64,000 nucleotides of DNA from Gautieria morchelliformis (lineage: Eukaryota; Basidiomycota; Agaricomycetes; Gomphales; Gomphaceae): assembly GCA_015179125.1 (NCBI GenBank), contig WHVA01000487.1, positions 1 to 64,000 on the forward strand. The letters are read 5' to 3'. Position 1 is the first letter of the stretch, and every line of letters begins with the position of its first letter. The notes under the pieces are model-generated. The model ran no database searches, was not told the origin of the DNA, and saw only the letters and a list, made by a program, of their open reading frames with translations. Positions 22,201-32,759 of this stretch are shown here, piece by piece. The position numbers and the translations under genes are program-made.

Positions 22201-23536
22201 CAAAGTTTTGGAGTCGACTACAATGAAACCTATGCACCTGTTGCTCGGATGACTTCCTTACGGATTATATGTGCCATTGCTGCCAGGAACAACTGGCCTA
22301 TTCACCAAATGGATGTGGACAGTGCGTATTTGAATGCTACACTGCCAGAACCTATTTATATGAGACAGCCGTATGGATATGAGACCGGAGACAAAGATGA
22401 TGTCCTCCTGCTGAAGAAAGCACTTTACGGCCTCAAACAATCTGGAAGGGAATGGTACAAACGTCTGAGTGGTGAATTTCTCAAGTTAGGATTCACTAAA
22501 TCAGCTTCGGATGGAGCTGTATTTTGCAGACGTGGACCGAGAGGGCATGCGATTATTGCAACGGCAGTAGACGACCTCACTATCACAGCTGAGAGTCAGC
22601 CAATCCTCGATGAGGTAAAGCATGACCTTGCCCAGATTTTTAGTATGAAAGACCTAGGCGAGATTCACTGGCTTTTGAACCTCAAAATCGAAAGAGATTG
22701 GAATAACAAATCGATTGCAATATCACAAGCTGCATACATCCAAAAAATCATCAAAAAATTCAATCTGGATGATGCCAAAACATTTTCAACGCCTCTCGAC
22801 CCAGCCGTTAAATTATCCAGAGACCAATGCCCTTCCATAGATGAAGACAAGCAGAAGATGTCGAAAATTCCATACAGACAAGCGATAGGATCATTGATGT
22901 GGGCAGCAGTAGCCACTCGACCAGACATTGCATTCGCAGTGTCATTACTTTCTCAATTCCTCGAAAACCCAGGTCCAACACATTGGCATGCAGTCAAACG
23001 TGTCTTTAAATATCTAAAAGGCACGATGGACTACAAATTGACACTTGGGAAGAATCGAGACGGCCTCATTGGGTATTCAGATGCGGATTGGGCTTCTCAA
23101 GAGCACAGGCACTCATACTCGGCTTATATTTTTCAGATTGATGGAGGGACAGTATCATGGAGTTGTCAAAAACAATCCATAGTAGCCCTATCATCAACTG
23201 AAGCCGAATTCGTTGCTCTGACTCATGCGAGCAAAGAAGCCTTATGGATGCGCCACTTTATTTCTGAAGTGTTCCAACCGCTGAATTGTCCCATCAAACT
23301 TTATTCAGACAATCAATCAGCCATTGCCATTGTCTATGGCACTCAACAACACACGAGGACCAAGCACATCGACATTAGATTATATTTCATCCGAGATATA
23401 GTCGAAGATGAAGAAATTAAGCTTGTGTACCTACCAACGGAACACATGCTAGCCGATCTTCTCACTAAAGGACTTCCTAGTCCTAGAGTGAGAATCCTCA
23501 ACGAGAAAATCGGAATATATTAAGCTTGAGGGGGCG

Positions 23537-24025
23537 TGTTGGGTGCATTTATGCTCCTGCACCAAAATCAAGCATAATATATTCACTTTATTGTGTGGTG
23601 TTTCAATATTTTCTTATATTGTTCTTGTACTATGCATCCACTTCTCTGCTTATTTTCGAAATTTTCTAGTCACTCCCTATCTCTCCATTTCATTCTGTTA
23701 TTTCTACTTTCACAGGCGGCTGCACCCAGCGGAGTTTGAAATGACTTCGACGCGCGAGCCCTTGGGCGCTAAAGGGCCGGGTGCAAGTATATGCCTTCTG
23801 AGACAGGATTACACTCCTCTCTCAGTGACAATAAATTCACTGAGAGAGGCGAGTAGTATTCTTCATATTTACATAGCATGTTGACTGAAAATCATGTAGT
23901 ATATTTGATTCTAGGTATTGTATTAATACATCAGTGACAATAAATTCACTGAGAGAGTATATTTGATTCTAGCTTTCTAAGAACTCTACCGAACCTTCCC
24001 TGCCATAGCCCCCTAGTTGCCAACA
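23537..24025 (+). repeat. 3' LTR of Copia C-1
   Basis: A 489-bp copy of the 5' LTR. The differences cluster in the first 180 bp and the last 20 bp, and the central stretch of nearly 300 bp is identical. The hairpin with the AATAAA loop is repeated here near 23,816-23,849. Confidence 0.9.
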
Positions 24026-24636
24026 CTTCGCCCTCTTTCCTCCCCATTGTTTCATGTTTGCACTCCTCCTTCATTCCATTGTATATGTGTTTCACCTATT
24101 TGTATCATGACTGCGCACCCCTATCCAACCCTGACTCATGACGGCCTCTTTCCTATTCACTGATATCATATGAGCATTCAGTATAACTTGTCTACATTCA
24201 CATGTACATTCCCCAGTTCAATTATCATACATCTATCTTGTGCAAAATGTGACCTCACTGTGACCATCATCTTGAGCCCTCTCCTAGAGATTTCTATCTT
24301 CAACCAGAGGAAGACTTCAGCACCACTGGTGAGTTTTCGTACTTCACCTTCGTTACCTTAGCCTTTGAACTATTATCTGTGCTGTTGTCAAGATTGGTTT
24401 TTAGGCGTTAATATCGTGTATTAGTGAACACAGCGAATGCCCGAATGACTTGTGCGAATAAGTATGCCGTTTGGCGAATAGGTGAACCAATAAATGTTCA
24501 CAAGATAAAAGGGCTGCCCAAGCGGAGCTCGCCCTATCTACAGTCGTAGCGAAATAGCCCGTGGCACTTGACGATGTAACGTACAAGGTGTCACGGAAAG
24601 GTTGTCTAAGTAGCGACAATCCCTTCGCCGTCAGCA
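24026..24636 (+). repeat. GCGAAT-rich repeat, plus-strand piece with end-to-start junction
   Basis: The first part (24,026-about 24,388) repeats the end of the 17.7-18.8 kb copy and continues about 100 bp beyond the point where C-1 interrupts that copy. From about 24,389 (TGTCAAGATTGG) the sequence matches what is, in the minus copy, the start of the repeat. The end of one unit is therefore joined head to tail to the start of another. It is cut at 24,636 against an inverted copy. Confidence 0.7.
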
Positions 24637-26239
24637 CAGAAAATAGTTCAAAGGCTAAGGTAACGAAGATGAAGTATGAGAACTCACCAGTGATGCCTAA
24701 GTCCTCTTCTGGTTGAAGATAGAAATCTCCAGGAGAAGGCTCAAAACGATGATCACAGGGAGGTCAAGTTTGCACAAGATGGATGAGGTATGATAATTAA
24801 ACTGGAGAATATACATGCGAATGTAGACTACTTTTACCGAATGCTCATATGGTGCTAGCGAATAGGAAAGAGGCCGTCTGGAGTCAGGGTTGGATAGGGG
24901 TGCGCGGTCAGGATACATAATAGATGAAATAGACATACAATAGAATGGAAGAGGGGTGAGAACATGAAATGACGGAGAGGAAAGAGGGCAAAAGGCCCCT
25001 ATATACAAAAACACACCTTGGGACCTGCATATACACCACCCTGCACGGGCTCTTCGTCTGCTGGGTTGATCCCACCTGACCTATGGGTAGGATGCCCCGC
25101 GAATGCATTCTGGCCATAGGAATACCCAAAGGGGGTTGAGTTGAGAAGATGTTGGGACCAGTGATGAACCATCAATCCGGGTAAAGGATGTCGATCGTGT
25201 TTGATGGCGTGCCTGCTGGCGAATGATATGAGTAGCAAATGGTCATATGGCGAATGTGGCGAATAGCGAATGGAGCAAGGAGTGAATGGAGTGAAGATGA
25301 GCGAACATGGAAGAGTGGTGACAGGGAAAACAGGGATAGCTGGGTACAAGAAATAAATGAGTCATGACAGCCTGTACCTCCTTGCAATTCATGATAGGAC
25401 CAGTGATGAACCATCAATCCAGGTAAAGGATGTCGATCGTGTTTGATGGCATGGCTACTGGCAAATGATGCGAGTAGCGAATGGTCATTTGGCGAATGTG
25501 GCGAATAGTGAATGGATCAAAGAGTGAATGGAGCAAAGCTGAGTGAATGTGGAAGAGTGGTGGTGGAAGGGAAAACAGGGATAGCTGGATACAAGAAATG
25601 AATGGGTCATGACAACTGTGTAGTGAAAACTTCAGTGAAGCTAATTCATCCTGCCCTGCAGTGGTACGAGTCCCATTGAGTCCAACCTGCATGGAGGCTG
25701 CAACTGACACTATCCGAATGCATCCTGAGCATGTGGGTCTGTCATGGAGTGGGAGTTTAACAGATGATGGGTTCTATGATGGATGAGGGCCCCAACACCT
25801 GGCGTCCTGGCAGGAATGATGCGAATAGCGAATGCGAAAGCAGTATGGCGATGAATATTTTGGCAAGATATTCGCAGGTTCGGGAACCCGTTCGCTGGTT
25901 CAGGAGGTCATTCGCTGTGTGCCAAGGGATGATTCGCAGAATAAACGAATCATGCCAGCTGTCAGCGAAGGGCTCCGAAGGAGTGCCCTCGCCGGCCAAA
26001 GGATTATTGCTACTTAAACAACCTTTCCATGACACCTTGCACGTTACATCGTGAAGTGCCATGGGCTACTTCACTATGACTGTAGATAGGGTGAGCTCCC
26101 TTCAGGCAGCCCTCTTACCTTCTGAACATTTATTGGTTCATCCTATTCGCTGGACGGCACACTTCTTCGCACAAGCTATTCGGGCATTCGCTGTGTTCAC
26201 TAATACGCGATATTAAACGCCTAAAAACCGATCTTGACA
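24637..26239 (-). repeat. GCGAAT-rich repeat, 1.6-kb minus-strand copy
   Basis: In minus sense it starts TGTCAAGATCGG at 26,239 and runs 1,603 bp to 24,637. It contains the segment found at 13,590-13,756 and the whole of the segment found at 17,745-18,782, with the same internal tandem duplication. This is the most complete copy of the family in the window. With the preceding piece it forms inverted arms of about 360 bp around a spacer of about 250 bp. There is no coding capacity. It may be a solo LTR, but TG/CA ends plus a target duplication could not be shown. Confidence 0.7.
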
Positions 26240-26850
26240 CTCATGTCATTCTCGTCCTCTCTGACCACAAGCTTGAGTACTTTGCAACCATGAAGCAGCT
26301 GACCCGATGCCAGGTATGATGGTCCAAACACCTCTCAGGATTCAAATACATTATCTGCTACTGAGCTGAGCGACTTGGCACAAAACCTGATGCTTTGACC
26401 CATCGAGGCAACATGTACCCTAAAGGGGGGATGGGGCTTACACATTAGTGAGTCCTCACAACTTCCAGTTGATGTCTAAGATCAGGCAACTCATTCGTGC
26501 CATCATCCTTGACTCTGCATCACTGTTGACATCCATCCAACAGGGACAGTTGACCGACCCCTTGTCCTCAGCCCACATCACTCGTCTTCAGTTGAGGGAC
26601 CAGGCAATCATCTGTCCAAATGTCAAACCACACCATTGGTTACTCGGAGAAGATGGCAAAACACTGTTATACAACCAGCGAATGTATGTCCCTGATCATA
26701 ATGACATTCATTTGGACATCCTTTGCTACCTACATGATCATCAGTTAGCAGGACATCCAGGGATCAGAAGATGATGAAGAACATTCAGAGACAGTACCAT
26801 TGGCCAAACATGTCCACCTTCATCACCAACTGCATCGGTTTCTGTGTGCT
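26240..26850 (+). mobile_element. Gypsy RNase H/integrase fragment
   Basis: Plus-strand translation gives the end of a Gypsy RNase H (VLSDHKLEYFATMKQLTR, then LGTKPDALTHRG). It is followed by an integrase start (YVPDHNDIHLDILCYLHD, then HQLAGHPGIRR). Only about 200 residues remain and several breaks are present. It abuts the GCGAAT-rich repeat on the left and a degenerate G-2-type LTR on the right. It is an old fossil. Confidence 0.75.
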
Positions 26851-26853
26851 ACG

Positions 26854-27005
26854 TAGTGACAGTGTAAGGTAAGATCTGGGGAACCGTCATGTGGTTCCCA
26901 TGCAAGAACTATACAGTGGATCCATAAGGATCCACTAACATTAGCTAATCTAGTCCAGTAGCGCGCATTGCCTTAAGGGAAGTGCGGGTAAATAGGGTAT
27001 TTACA
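26854..27005 (-). repeat. Degenerate G-2-family LTR remnant
   Basis: About 150 bp match the G-2 LTR in minus sense. They include the TGCTACGTAGTGACAG block, a GGAACC block and the TGTAAATA start (read at 27,005). It lacks the outer part of the LTR and is far more diverged than the other copies. The next bases, read in minus sense, are purine-rich. Confidence 0.65.
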
Positions 27006-27009
27006 GAGG

Positions 27010-28722
27010 CCACCCCTCCCCGATCCACACTCTGCTGCACACCTTCAACCTGAAACCAGGTGGCCTCAAGACCATCAGACCGGTGCTGCAGATACCCAAT
27101 CAGCCCCCATGGTTCACCACCGAGATTGCCGACTCAAGAGAGGAGTTGAAGGAGGCCAACATAGTGGATGAACCAGATGCAAAGGTCTACACCGATGGAT
27201 TGGGGGTGGATGACAATGCAGGGGCGGCTGCAGTCCTGTACAAACAGGGCAGGCGCACTAAAGCACTAAGGTATTGCCTGGGCCTGCTAGCTGACCATAC
27301 TACATATGAGGCAGAGGATGTAGGGGTGACCCTCATGCTGGAACTCCTTGCACGAGAAAGAGGCATAAAGAAGGCCTCAGTCCTACTTGACAACCAAGCA
27401 GTGATCCAGTCCATCAGCCATGTCAATCCCTGACCAGCCCAGCAGATCCTGCACCATGCTCATGAGATGGCAAACAGGATGGCAGCCACGACCAGACAGC
27501 GAAGGCCGAGCTTGAGGATTGCCTGGATCTCAGGCCACGATGACATGCATGGCAATGAAGAAGCAGATGTGCAAGCGAAAAGAGCAGCTAAGGGCGATAG
27601 CAGCCAAGCTGGTGAGCTCCCTATGTTCCTCACCACAGAGCCACTACCACGCAGTGGCAACGCTGCATGCCAGTCTTTCAGATCAGACATACAGGGTTCA
27701 TGGAGAGAGAATGGGTCATGTCACCACGGCATGCACGTATAGCACCAATAGACAATAGCCTCCCAACCAAAACCTTCTACAAGAACACAGCGGGCCTTAC
27801 AAGAGCGCAGATCAGTCTAATTACACAGCTCTGCATGGCACACATCCTGCTCAGCAAACACCTCTATCACTTCAAAAAAACTCAGTCCCCCCTATGTCCA
27901 GCTTGCACGGGTGCTGACAAGTCGATCCACCACTACCTATTCGACTGCTGAGCCCACGAACAAGTGAGGATAGCTCTGAGGAGGAAGTTGGGTCGCAGAT
28001 CCAAGTCTCTGAAAGATCTCTTGGGCGACAGGAAGGCCATGAGAGCAACGCTGACCTATGTGGCGAACACCGGGAGACTGTGCTTGCTATTCGGTGATGT
28101 AACTCCCCTTCCTATACAGGACAACCCTAGGTAATGCTACAGATGAATGGTACGGATAAGCCACGAAAGCGAGATGCAACAATACACTATATCATGCCCC
28201 ATGCCCACCATGACCATCCCAATCCACGCCCATGCCTACAAGCCCTATATCAGAAACACACCCCAAAACCCACACCCAGGACTCGCGCATCGACAAAAGC
28301 TGGACTCGGTGCAGCGGGAGGAAGGAGGATGACCCACGAACGGCACCTAGAGGCCACCCAAGGCCACCGGACGAAGCCCCCTCTACCTATGACTGCAACA
28401 CTCCTTTTTGTCGTGCCAGCCCGCCTTGGCAGCCGAGCACTTACAACGCTAAACCCACCCAAATGACACCAACGAACAGGAGAGAGCCCATACCTCACCT
28501 CACATCACCCATGACGTGGGATGGCAAACATCTCCAAGGGAGATGGGCCGGCGGGGGGAAGGACCTGTCACCGGTGCAGCCATCAGCGCGAGGGCGCAGA
28601 GAGCCGGGAGACCCAGGGAGAGATGGGAAAGGCCCGCGCTCACCATAGGTAGAAACCGTGTAACGACCACCATAGGCACCTAGCCTGCGGTCGATTAAAA
28701 TGATGAGGAAAAAAAAGTTTTT
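27010..28722 (+). mobile_element. Tad1-like LINE, 3' half (RNase H domain, zinc knuckle, A-rich tail)
   Basis: The readable product is the C-terminal RNase H of a fungal non-LTR retrotransposon: VYTDGLGVDDNAGAAA, TTYEAEDVGVTLMLELL, VLLDNQAVIQSI and WISGHDDMHGNEEADVQAK supply the usual D-E-D-D pattern. A CPAC...H...C knuckle (CPACTGADKSIHHYLFDC) follows near 27.9 kb. Reading continues to a stop near 28,131, followed by about 590 bp that I take as 3' UTR. An A-run (GGAAAAAAAAG) ends near 28,722, right against a broken FunK1 gene. An in-frame TGA follows SHVNP near 27,433, the frame shifts near 27,690 and another TGA follows FDC near 27,951. Endonuclease and reverse transcriptase are missing, so the copy is 5' truncated and dead. 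A host RNase H-like gene is less likely given the knuckle and the tail. Confidence 0.8.
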
Positions 28723-28724
28723 TT

Positions 28725-29295
28725 TGACGATGCAGAGCGCCTTTGGATTCCCTTCCCGGAAGCTCATCACAGGGAATCCAGGCATGCTTAATAACAAATT
28801 GCGATTTTGGATGGCCTACTTTGCGAGCAAGCCGGCATACCCCACGTCCCATAAGTGTCGCAGAGTGGAAAAGGATTTCACTAACATTGTAAAATGTTTC
28901 CTTTGTTGAACCTTCTCCAGAGTTTTCCCGAGTACTAACTAGAACCTCGCGCCGTGCGACGTCAAAGGAGGTACTTTGGTCAAATCCGAGGCGGTCGCGT
29001 TTGTCACATCCCAATCGAAACATTATCGCGCAGAACTGTACGGGTCGCTGATGGTAGTTGAAAGGCTGCGACGCAACCCCACCCGAGTTATCGAACATGT
29101 ATACCGTACATGTGGTTTGTGTCATGAGCAGATCAAATGCAAACCGCCGATCAGACTGGCTATAGAACATCTCGCTTATCTTCACCGCGAGTCGGTCACG
29201 GGCGAGTTCATAATCTTCTGAGTCAAGAATGACTTCAATGGGCGCAATGCCGGTAAAGTTGTCGGCTCGAAGAAACGAGGAAGTAACACCCATGA
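28725..29295 (-). pseudogene. FunK1-type fungal protein kinase, N-lobe fragment cut by a LINE
   Basis: Minus-strand translation (start near 29,293) matches the N-terminal part of FunK1 kinases, a family expanded in mushroom-forming fungi. It reads SDRRFAFDLLMTQTTCTVYM, then FDNSGGVASQPFNYHQRP, then LGFDQS, LMGRGVCRLARKVG and FVIKHAW, where the lysine of VIK is expected to be the ATP-binding residue. The usual next block (glutamates and the rest of the N-lobe) stops at ESKGALHRQ, where the A-rich LINE tail begins. The catalytic loop (HRD-like) and C-lobe are absent downstream. Upstream of 29,295 no further exon is certain. It is a disrupted host gene. Confidence 0.75.
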
Positions 29296-29379
29296 TTTCA
29301 GCACCGACGAGATAAAGCGCCGGAGAAACGGGAGAACGCGACGCCGTACGGACCCGTTTTCATTTTCTAGCTTCAAGTT

Positions 29380-30740
29380 GAAGTGCTCCTATATTCTCTT
29401 CTCCATCAAGATCTCTCTAGCTTCCTTGCGAAGCACGTCCAGACGAAGTAGGGTGAGGGGTTGGACCCATACACGTCTACAAGCGCCTCTTTTCAGTTTT
29501 TCACAGCAGAACGCTTTGATGCAGTCCAAGCACCGGGAACATGGGCATCAGCCAGGATATACGTAATTTGCATGTGACCGACCATGCGGCGCGATCGTAC
29601 CCCCGGCCTTTGCCGACCCGATCCCTTGATCCACGTGGGTGGCTTGGTGGGTTCTTTGTGGGGGTGCCTGGTTCTTTGATACAGTAGCGTGCCTGGGTTC
29701 TGTGTCTCAGGAATGTATGTAGATCCAGAAGCACATGCTCGCGCATCAATGATGCACCAGGCTTCTTACAGACGCCTACAGTTCACCACACGGTCCGGCC
29801 CAACCGCCGTCATCCTCTGAGGCCTCTCTGCACAATGTGAAAATGGGATCTTTGCGAGCGGCGACGCTTCCCACGTTGCCTCTCTGTTTCATACCGGGAG
29901 TCACTTGCGCTCATGCTTGTCCACTGGACAATGTCCAGGTCTGACTGCCGAACGCACTGGCGATGTCACCCTGAACAGCTGACCGGCATGACTGAGAAAC
30001 AATCTGAAATAGGTGCGTCGGAATACAACAGACACGTGCTACTCACAACCCTACATCGAAGCTGTCCTCAGCAGCGCCATCCTTCCACGTCCGTAAATAG
30101 AGGCATTGCCAAGAAACGTTTTTAAACCGCCCCCCTCCAGTGCCACCCCCGCCACCCATGGCAAGCCTCCGCAAATGCGCCACCAACCTGCCGGAGCACG
30201 AGCTCCGCATGGTGCGTCATCCCGCGACCTCGGGGCGGGGTGGGGTTGGCAGGGCGTCGGGAGCTCGCGACGTCACGGTGGCGTGCGCAGAGGAGCGGGA
30301 GCCGTAGTGGTCCGCGAAGTCGCGCAGAATGTTGGAGTTTCGAGCAGAAATAAGCGTGAAGCGGCGAAAGAACCTCGGAAGAAGCGCGCAAGAAGCATGC
30401 AGAAGCTGAAAGAACTGCATTAGTAAGCTCGTGCACGGCACCTTGGTCAAATGCTTCCCCCCACCGTCGTCAAGCAATTTTGTATGGCGGCATGCGCGCC
30501 GTATCCGGGACTATGGGCACTGCGGTATGTGGGGAGAACGCCGTGGAGTTGTGGGGCGACATGGGGTTCGGCGCTTAGGGAGCGGTCTGTGCGCGGGCGC
30601 CAAGCGGGTGCGCGCCGCGCGTAGAGCCCGATTAATCGGCGCGCTAAGTACTGCAAGCTGTGCGCGCAACCATGGTTATAAGCGCTTCGCCATGGCTCAA
30701 TTTCCACACCGCATCTCATGAAACGCTCCCTCATCTCTGA
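29380..30740. other. Unassigned 1.36-kb stretch
   Basis: No motif, repeat match or RNA gene was recognised. Between 30.1 and 30.45 kb the DNA is GC-rich. A 105-codon plus-strand frame (basic C-terminus, KKRARSMQKLKELH) and an overlapping minus-strand frame are both open there, which is expected of GC-rich DNA. I do not call either as a gene. Confidence 0.4.
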
Positions 30741-30749
30741 AAGGAACGC

Positions 30750-31370
30750 TTCCATAACTATCCCGGTCGACCGCATTGTCGTCTGGGGGGAACACAGGGC
30801 GTTGGGGAGGGCATTGCTTGTCCCTTTGCACAGGCTGGCGCCGAGGTTTGGATTGTGGGCCGAAATGAGGCGAAAGGTACGCTCCGGAGCCTTGGTATGA
30901 TGTATGCCTAGGCCTTATTGTGCTGCTATCCAGCACACGCTGTGCTGGCATGGCTGTAGGAAATCTCGCAGAAGAGCAAGCTCGGTGCTGCCCCGGAGCA
31001 CCACGTCATAAGGGCAGACTTGGCCCTCTTCGCAGAGACCAAGCGTGTTGCTCACGACATCCGCACACGCGCAGACCCCGCGGGATCGACTAACTCGTCA
31101 TGTGTCAAGGTGCGCTCTCCACGCACGCTCAGGTCATGCATGCTTGACGTCAGGTTTAGGTGCTCCGCCCAACAGTACATATATACGAACTTCTGAGGGG
31201 ATCGAGCAGCATTTTGCCGTACAGGTCCTGTCGCGGTTCGTGCTTGGGTATGCGCTTGCCGTGGACGCCTACCCTGTCGTGAAGAAGAGGGTCATGACTG
31301 TCATGAAACCTAGGTCCAGGTGGTCCGCGCTTGATATTGATGACATTGATATTATCTGGCATGCTAGCAT
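30750..31370 (+). pseudogene. Short-chain dehydrogenase/reductase (Rossmann) pseudogene
   Basis: Three pieces match an SDR of the NAD(P)-binding fungal type. Near 30,786 the glycine-rich nucleotide loop reads GGTQGVGEGIACPFAQAGAE, followed by VWIVGRNEAK. An intron-like gap (GTACGC...TGTAG, about 30,877-30,957) leads to HHVIRADLALFAETKRVAHD. A second GT-AG gap (about 31,108-31,152) leads to STYIRTSEGIEQHFAVQVLS then RFVLGYALA. The frame is disturbed before the glycine loop and again before the second gap. A TAA stands where the conserved DYL-like tyrosine codon would be. The active-site YxxxK segment was not found. It is a host gene relic that kept its introns, so not a retrocopy. Confidence 0.7.
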
Positions 31371-31624
31371 GCTGCTTGCGAGACTCTCTCATCATGGACA
31401 CGTTTATAGATGCGGGTGTCGCTCTCGTGCAGCCAGATTTGGAAGAGGGCCAGTTAACGCGGAGGAGACCCTTAAGAGGTGCGTGACTTCATTTCATCCT
31501 CCACATATATCCTACTCTCTTGCCTTCCTTTGTTCTCCACCTGCACGTGTGGAGCCGCTGTGCCGCACGGCAGGTTATTGTTGTATTCCTGTTCCTGCAT
31601 TTTGGTGCCCCCTTGACATCTAGC

Positions 31625-31996
31625 TGGAGTGGAGGTTGGCGCTGAAGTAGGAATTGGAATTGGAATTGGTTTCGAACTCGGCCTGGTTCAAGTTCGAATC
31701 TCATATGTTTAGTATAATTATTAAAAGTAAATAGCTAAACATTTATAATTTATAAATTTAAACAAATATTTTAGTACTTCCAATTTCGAGGCTGAGCTCC
31801 ACTGTGCTTCGAGCCCGAAGCGAGCTCGATCCTCATCTTAGGTATTCTGTTGATCACCTACGCTTTGTTCTCGAGAACTTCGGAGAGTCAAATGACCCTG
31901 ATACAGCCGAGAGTCGTCGAAAGAGATGTCCCCTCTAACCTGAAAAGAAAAGACAAGAAAAGCAGACAGTGTGGAACGAAGGAGTAAATAATAAAC
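31625..31996. other. AT-rich spacer
   Basis: About 370 bp include a strongly AT-rich patch (31,705-31,780) and purine-rich runs. There is no coding or repeat match. A GTTCGAATC motif at about 31,686 resembles a Pol III B box but lacks a convincing tRNA fold. Confidence 0.4.
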
Positions 31997-32529
31997 TGTT
32001 ATACTACGATCCATTTGAGATCGTCTGTCTTTATATACAAAATACGGTGTCCATTATATTACTAATATCTTCGAGCTGCTGTGCCGATGCGATGCCGGTG
32101 CACCAGCAACCCGGAGTCGAGAGCGTTCTCGAACTTCCGGCTAAATGCGTGCCGGCTCTGCCTCGGCAGTATCATCGTCCCGATTACTAACACTCCCCCT
32201 CAGCGAGAAGTCCCTTCTGCAAAACCCTAATTTCCCTAATAAATGTCTATGTTGGTGTAAATCCAGTCCCTTCGTAAATATGTCCGCTACGTTCTCCTTT
32301 GTCGGTACGTACGTAAGTGTTGCCTCGTGAGAGGCCACTTTCTCATGGATGAAGTGATACACAACGTTGATATGTTTAGTATGCGCATGGTATGTTGCGT
32401 CATGCGATAGTGTGATGGCGCCTAGATTGTCTGATCGAAGTGACGTGGGCTGGGTTTGATCTATTCCTAGCTCCTTGATGAAGTGCCTTAGCCAGATGAA
32501 TTGCTTGGCACCCTCGGTGAGTGCCATGT
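31997..32529 (-). mobile_element. Copia 3' end (RNase H, polypurine tract, LTR)
   Basis: On the minus strand the end of a Copia RNase H is readable (TEGAKQFIWLRHFIKELG, SLRSDNLGAITLSHDATY, HTKHINVVYHFIHEKV, NVADIFTKGLD). After a CTGAGGGGGAG tract an LTR starts TGTTAGTAATCGG at 32,192 and probably ends at 31,997 (196 bp). It contains a TATATAAAG box. The rest of the element is missing because the G-2 chromovirus LTR joins at 32,530. It is a truncated fossil. Confidence 0.75.
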
Positions 32530-32744
32530 TGTAAGGATGTCGATCTTAGGACCTTGTATCACAAGGGCACTGCAGAACTTGACCAATGAGTGGTATTCTG
32601 AATGCTACGTAGTGACAGGTAAGAGTAAGATGCGATGGGAACCGCTGACCGGTTCCCACGCATAAACTATACAGTGTGTCCCTAAGGGGCCTGCTGGGAT
32701 TATGTAATAACTAGTATACATGTATGGTATCTAGGTTATTTACA
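32530..32744 (-). repeat. 3' LTR of G-2 copy 2
   Basis: A 215-bp LTR in minus sense reads TGTAAATAACC at 32,744 to CCTTACA at 32,530. The element-side flank (32,745-32,760) is a purine tract in element sense (AGAGGGGGAGGG), which marks this as the 3' LTR and fixes orientation. The outer side lies directly in a Copia RNase H. Confidence 0.9.
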
Positions 32745-32759
32745 CCCTCCCCCTCTATA

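Larger units (their letters stand above)
18783..24025 (+). mobile_element. Ty1/Copia element C-1, full length, two LTRs
   Basis: LTRs at 18,783-19,269 and 23,537-24,025 begin TGTTGGGTGCA and end AACA. They differ at about nine positions plus a 2-bp indel, so the element is fairly recent. Gag lies at about 19.27-20.2 kb with a CCHC knuckle (CTNCHKPGHAIESC). It is followed by a protease-like region near 20.25 kb (VVILDTGTTH), integrase at about 20.6-21.5 kb (HH/CC region, then FIDDYQ and DRGGEYTSSDF), RT at 22.0-22.8 kb (with the TAVDDLTITA box) and RNase H to 23.5 kb (YSDADWAS, then SSTEAEF). A polypurine tract (TTGAGGGGGCG) precedes the 3' LTR. All parts are present in order. The coding region carries about three breaks. 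No target duplication is present. Confidence 0.92.

Noticed and set aside
18778-24030. Target duplication for Copia C-1
   Set aside because: GCCTT and CTTCG do not match, and the flanks come from different points of the surrounding repeat.
24388-24389. TGTCAAGATTGG taken as the start of a canonical LTR
   Set aside because: The preceding unit does not end in CA and no target duplication was found, so I describe the family only as a GCGAAT-rich repeat.
30120-30450. Overlapping GC-rich frames of about 105 codons on both strands
   Set aside because: Both are open because of base composition, and neither has a recognisable domain, so I could not choose one as a gene.
31620-31700. Possible tRNA gene or tRNA-derived SINE head (GTTCGAATC motif)
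   Set aside because: The A-box-like stretch is out of register and no acceptor or anticodon stem could be folded.
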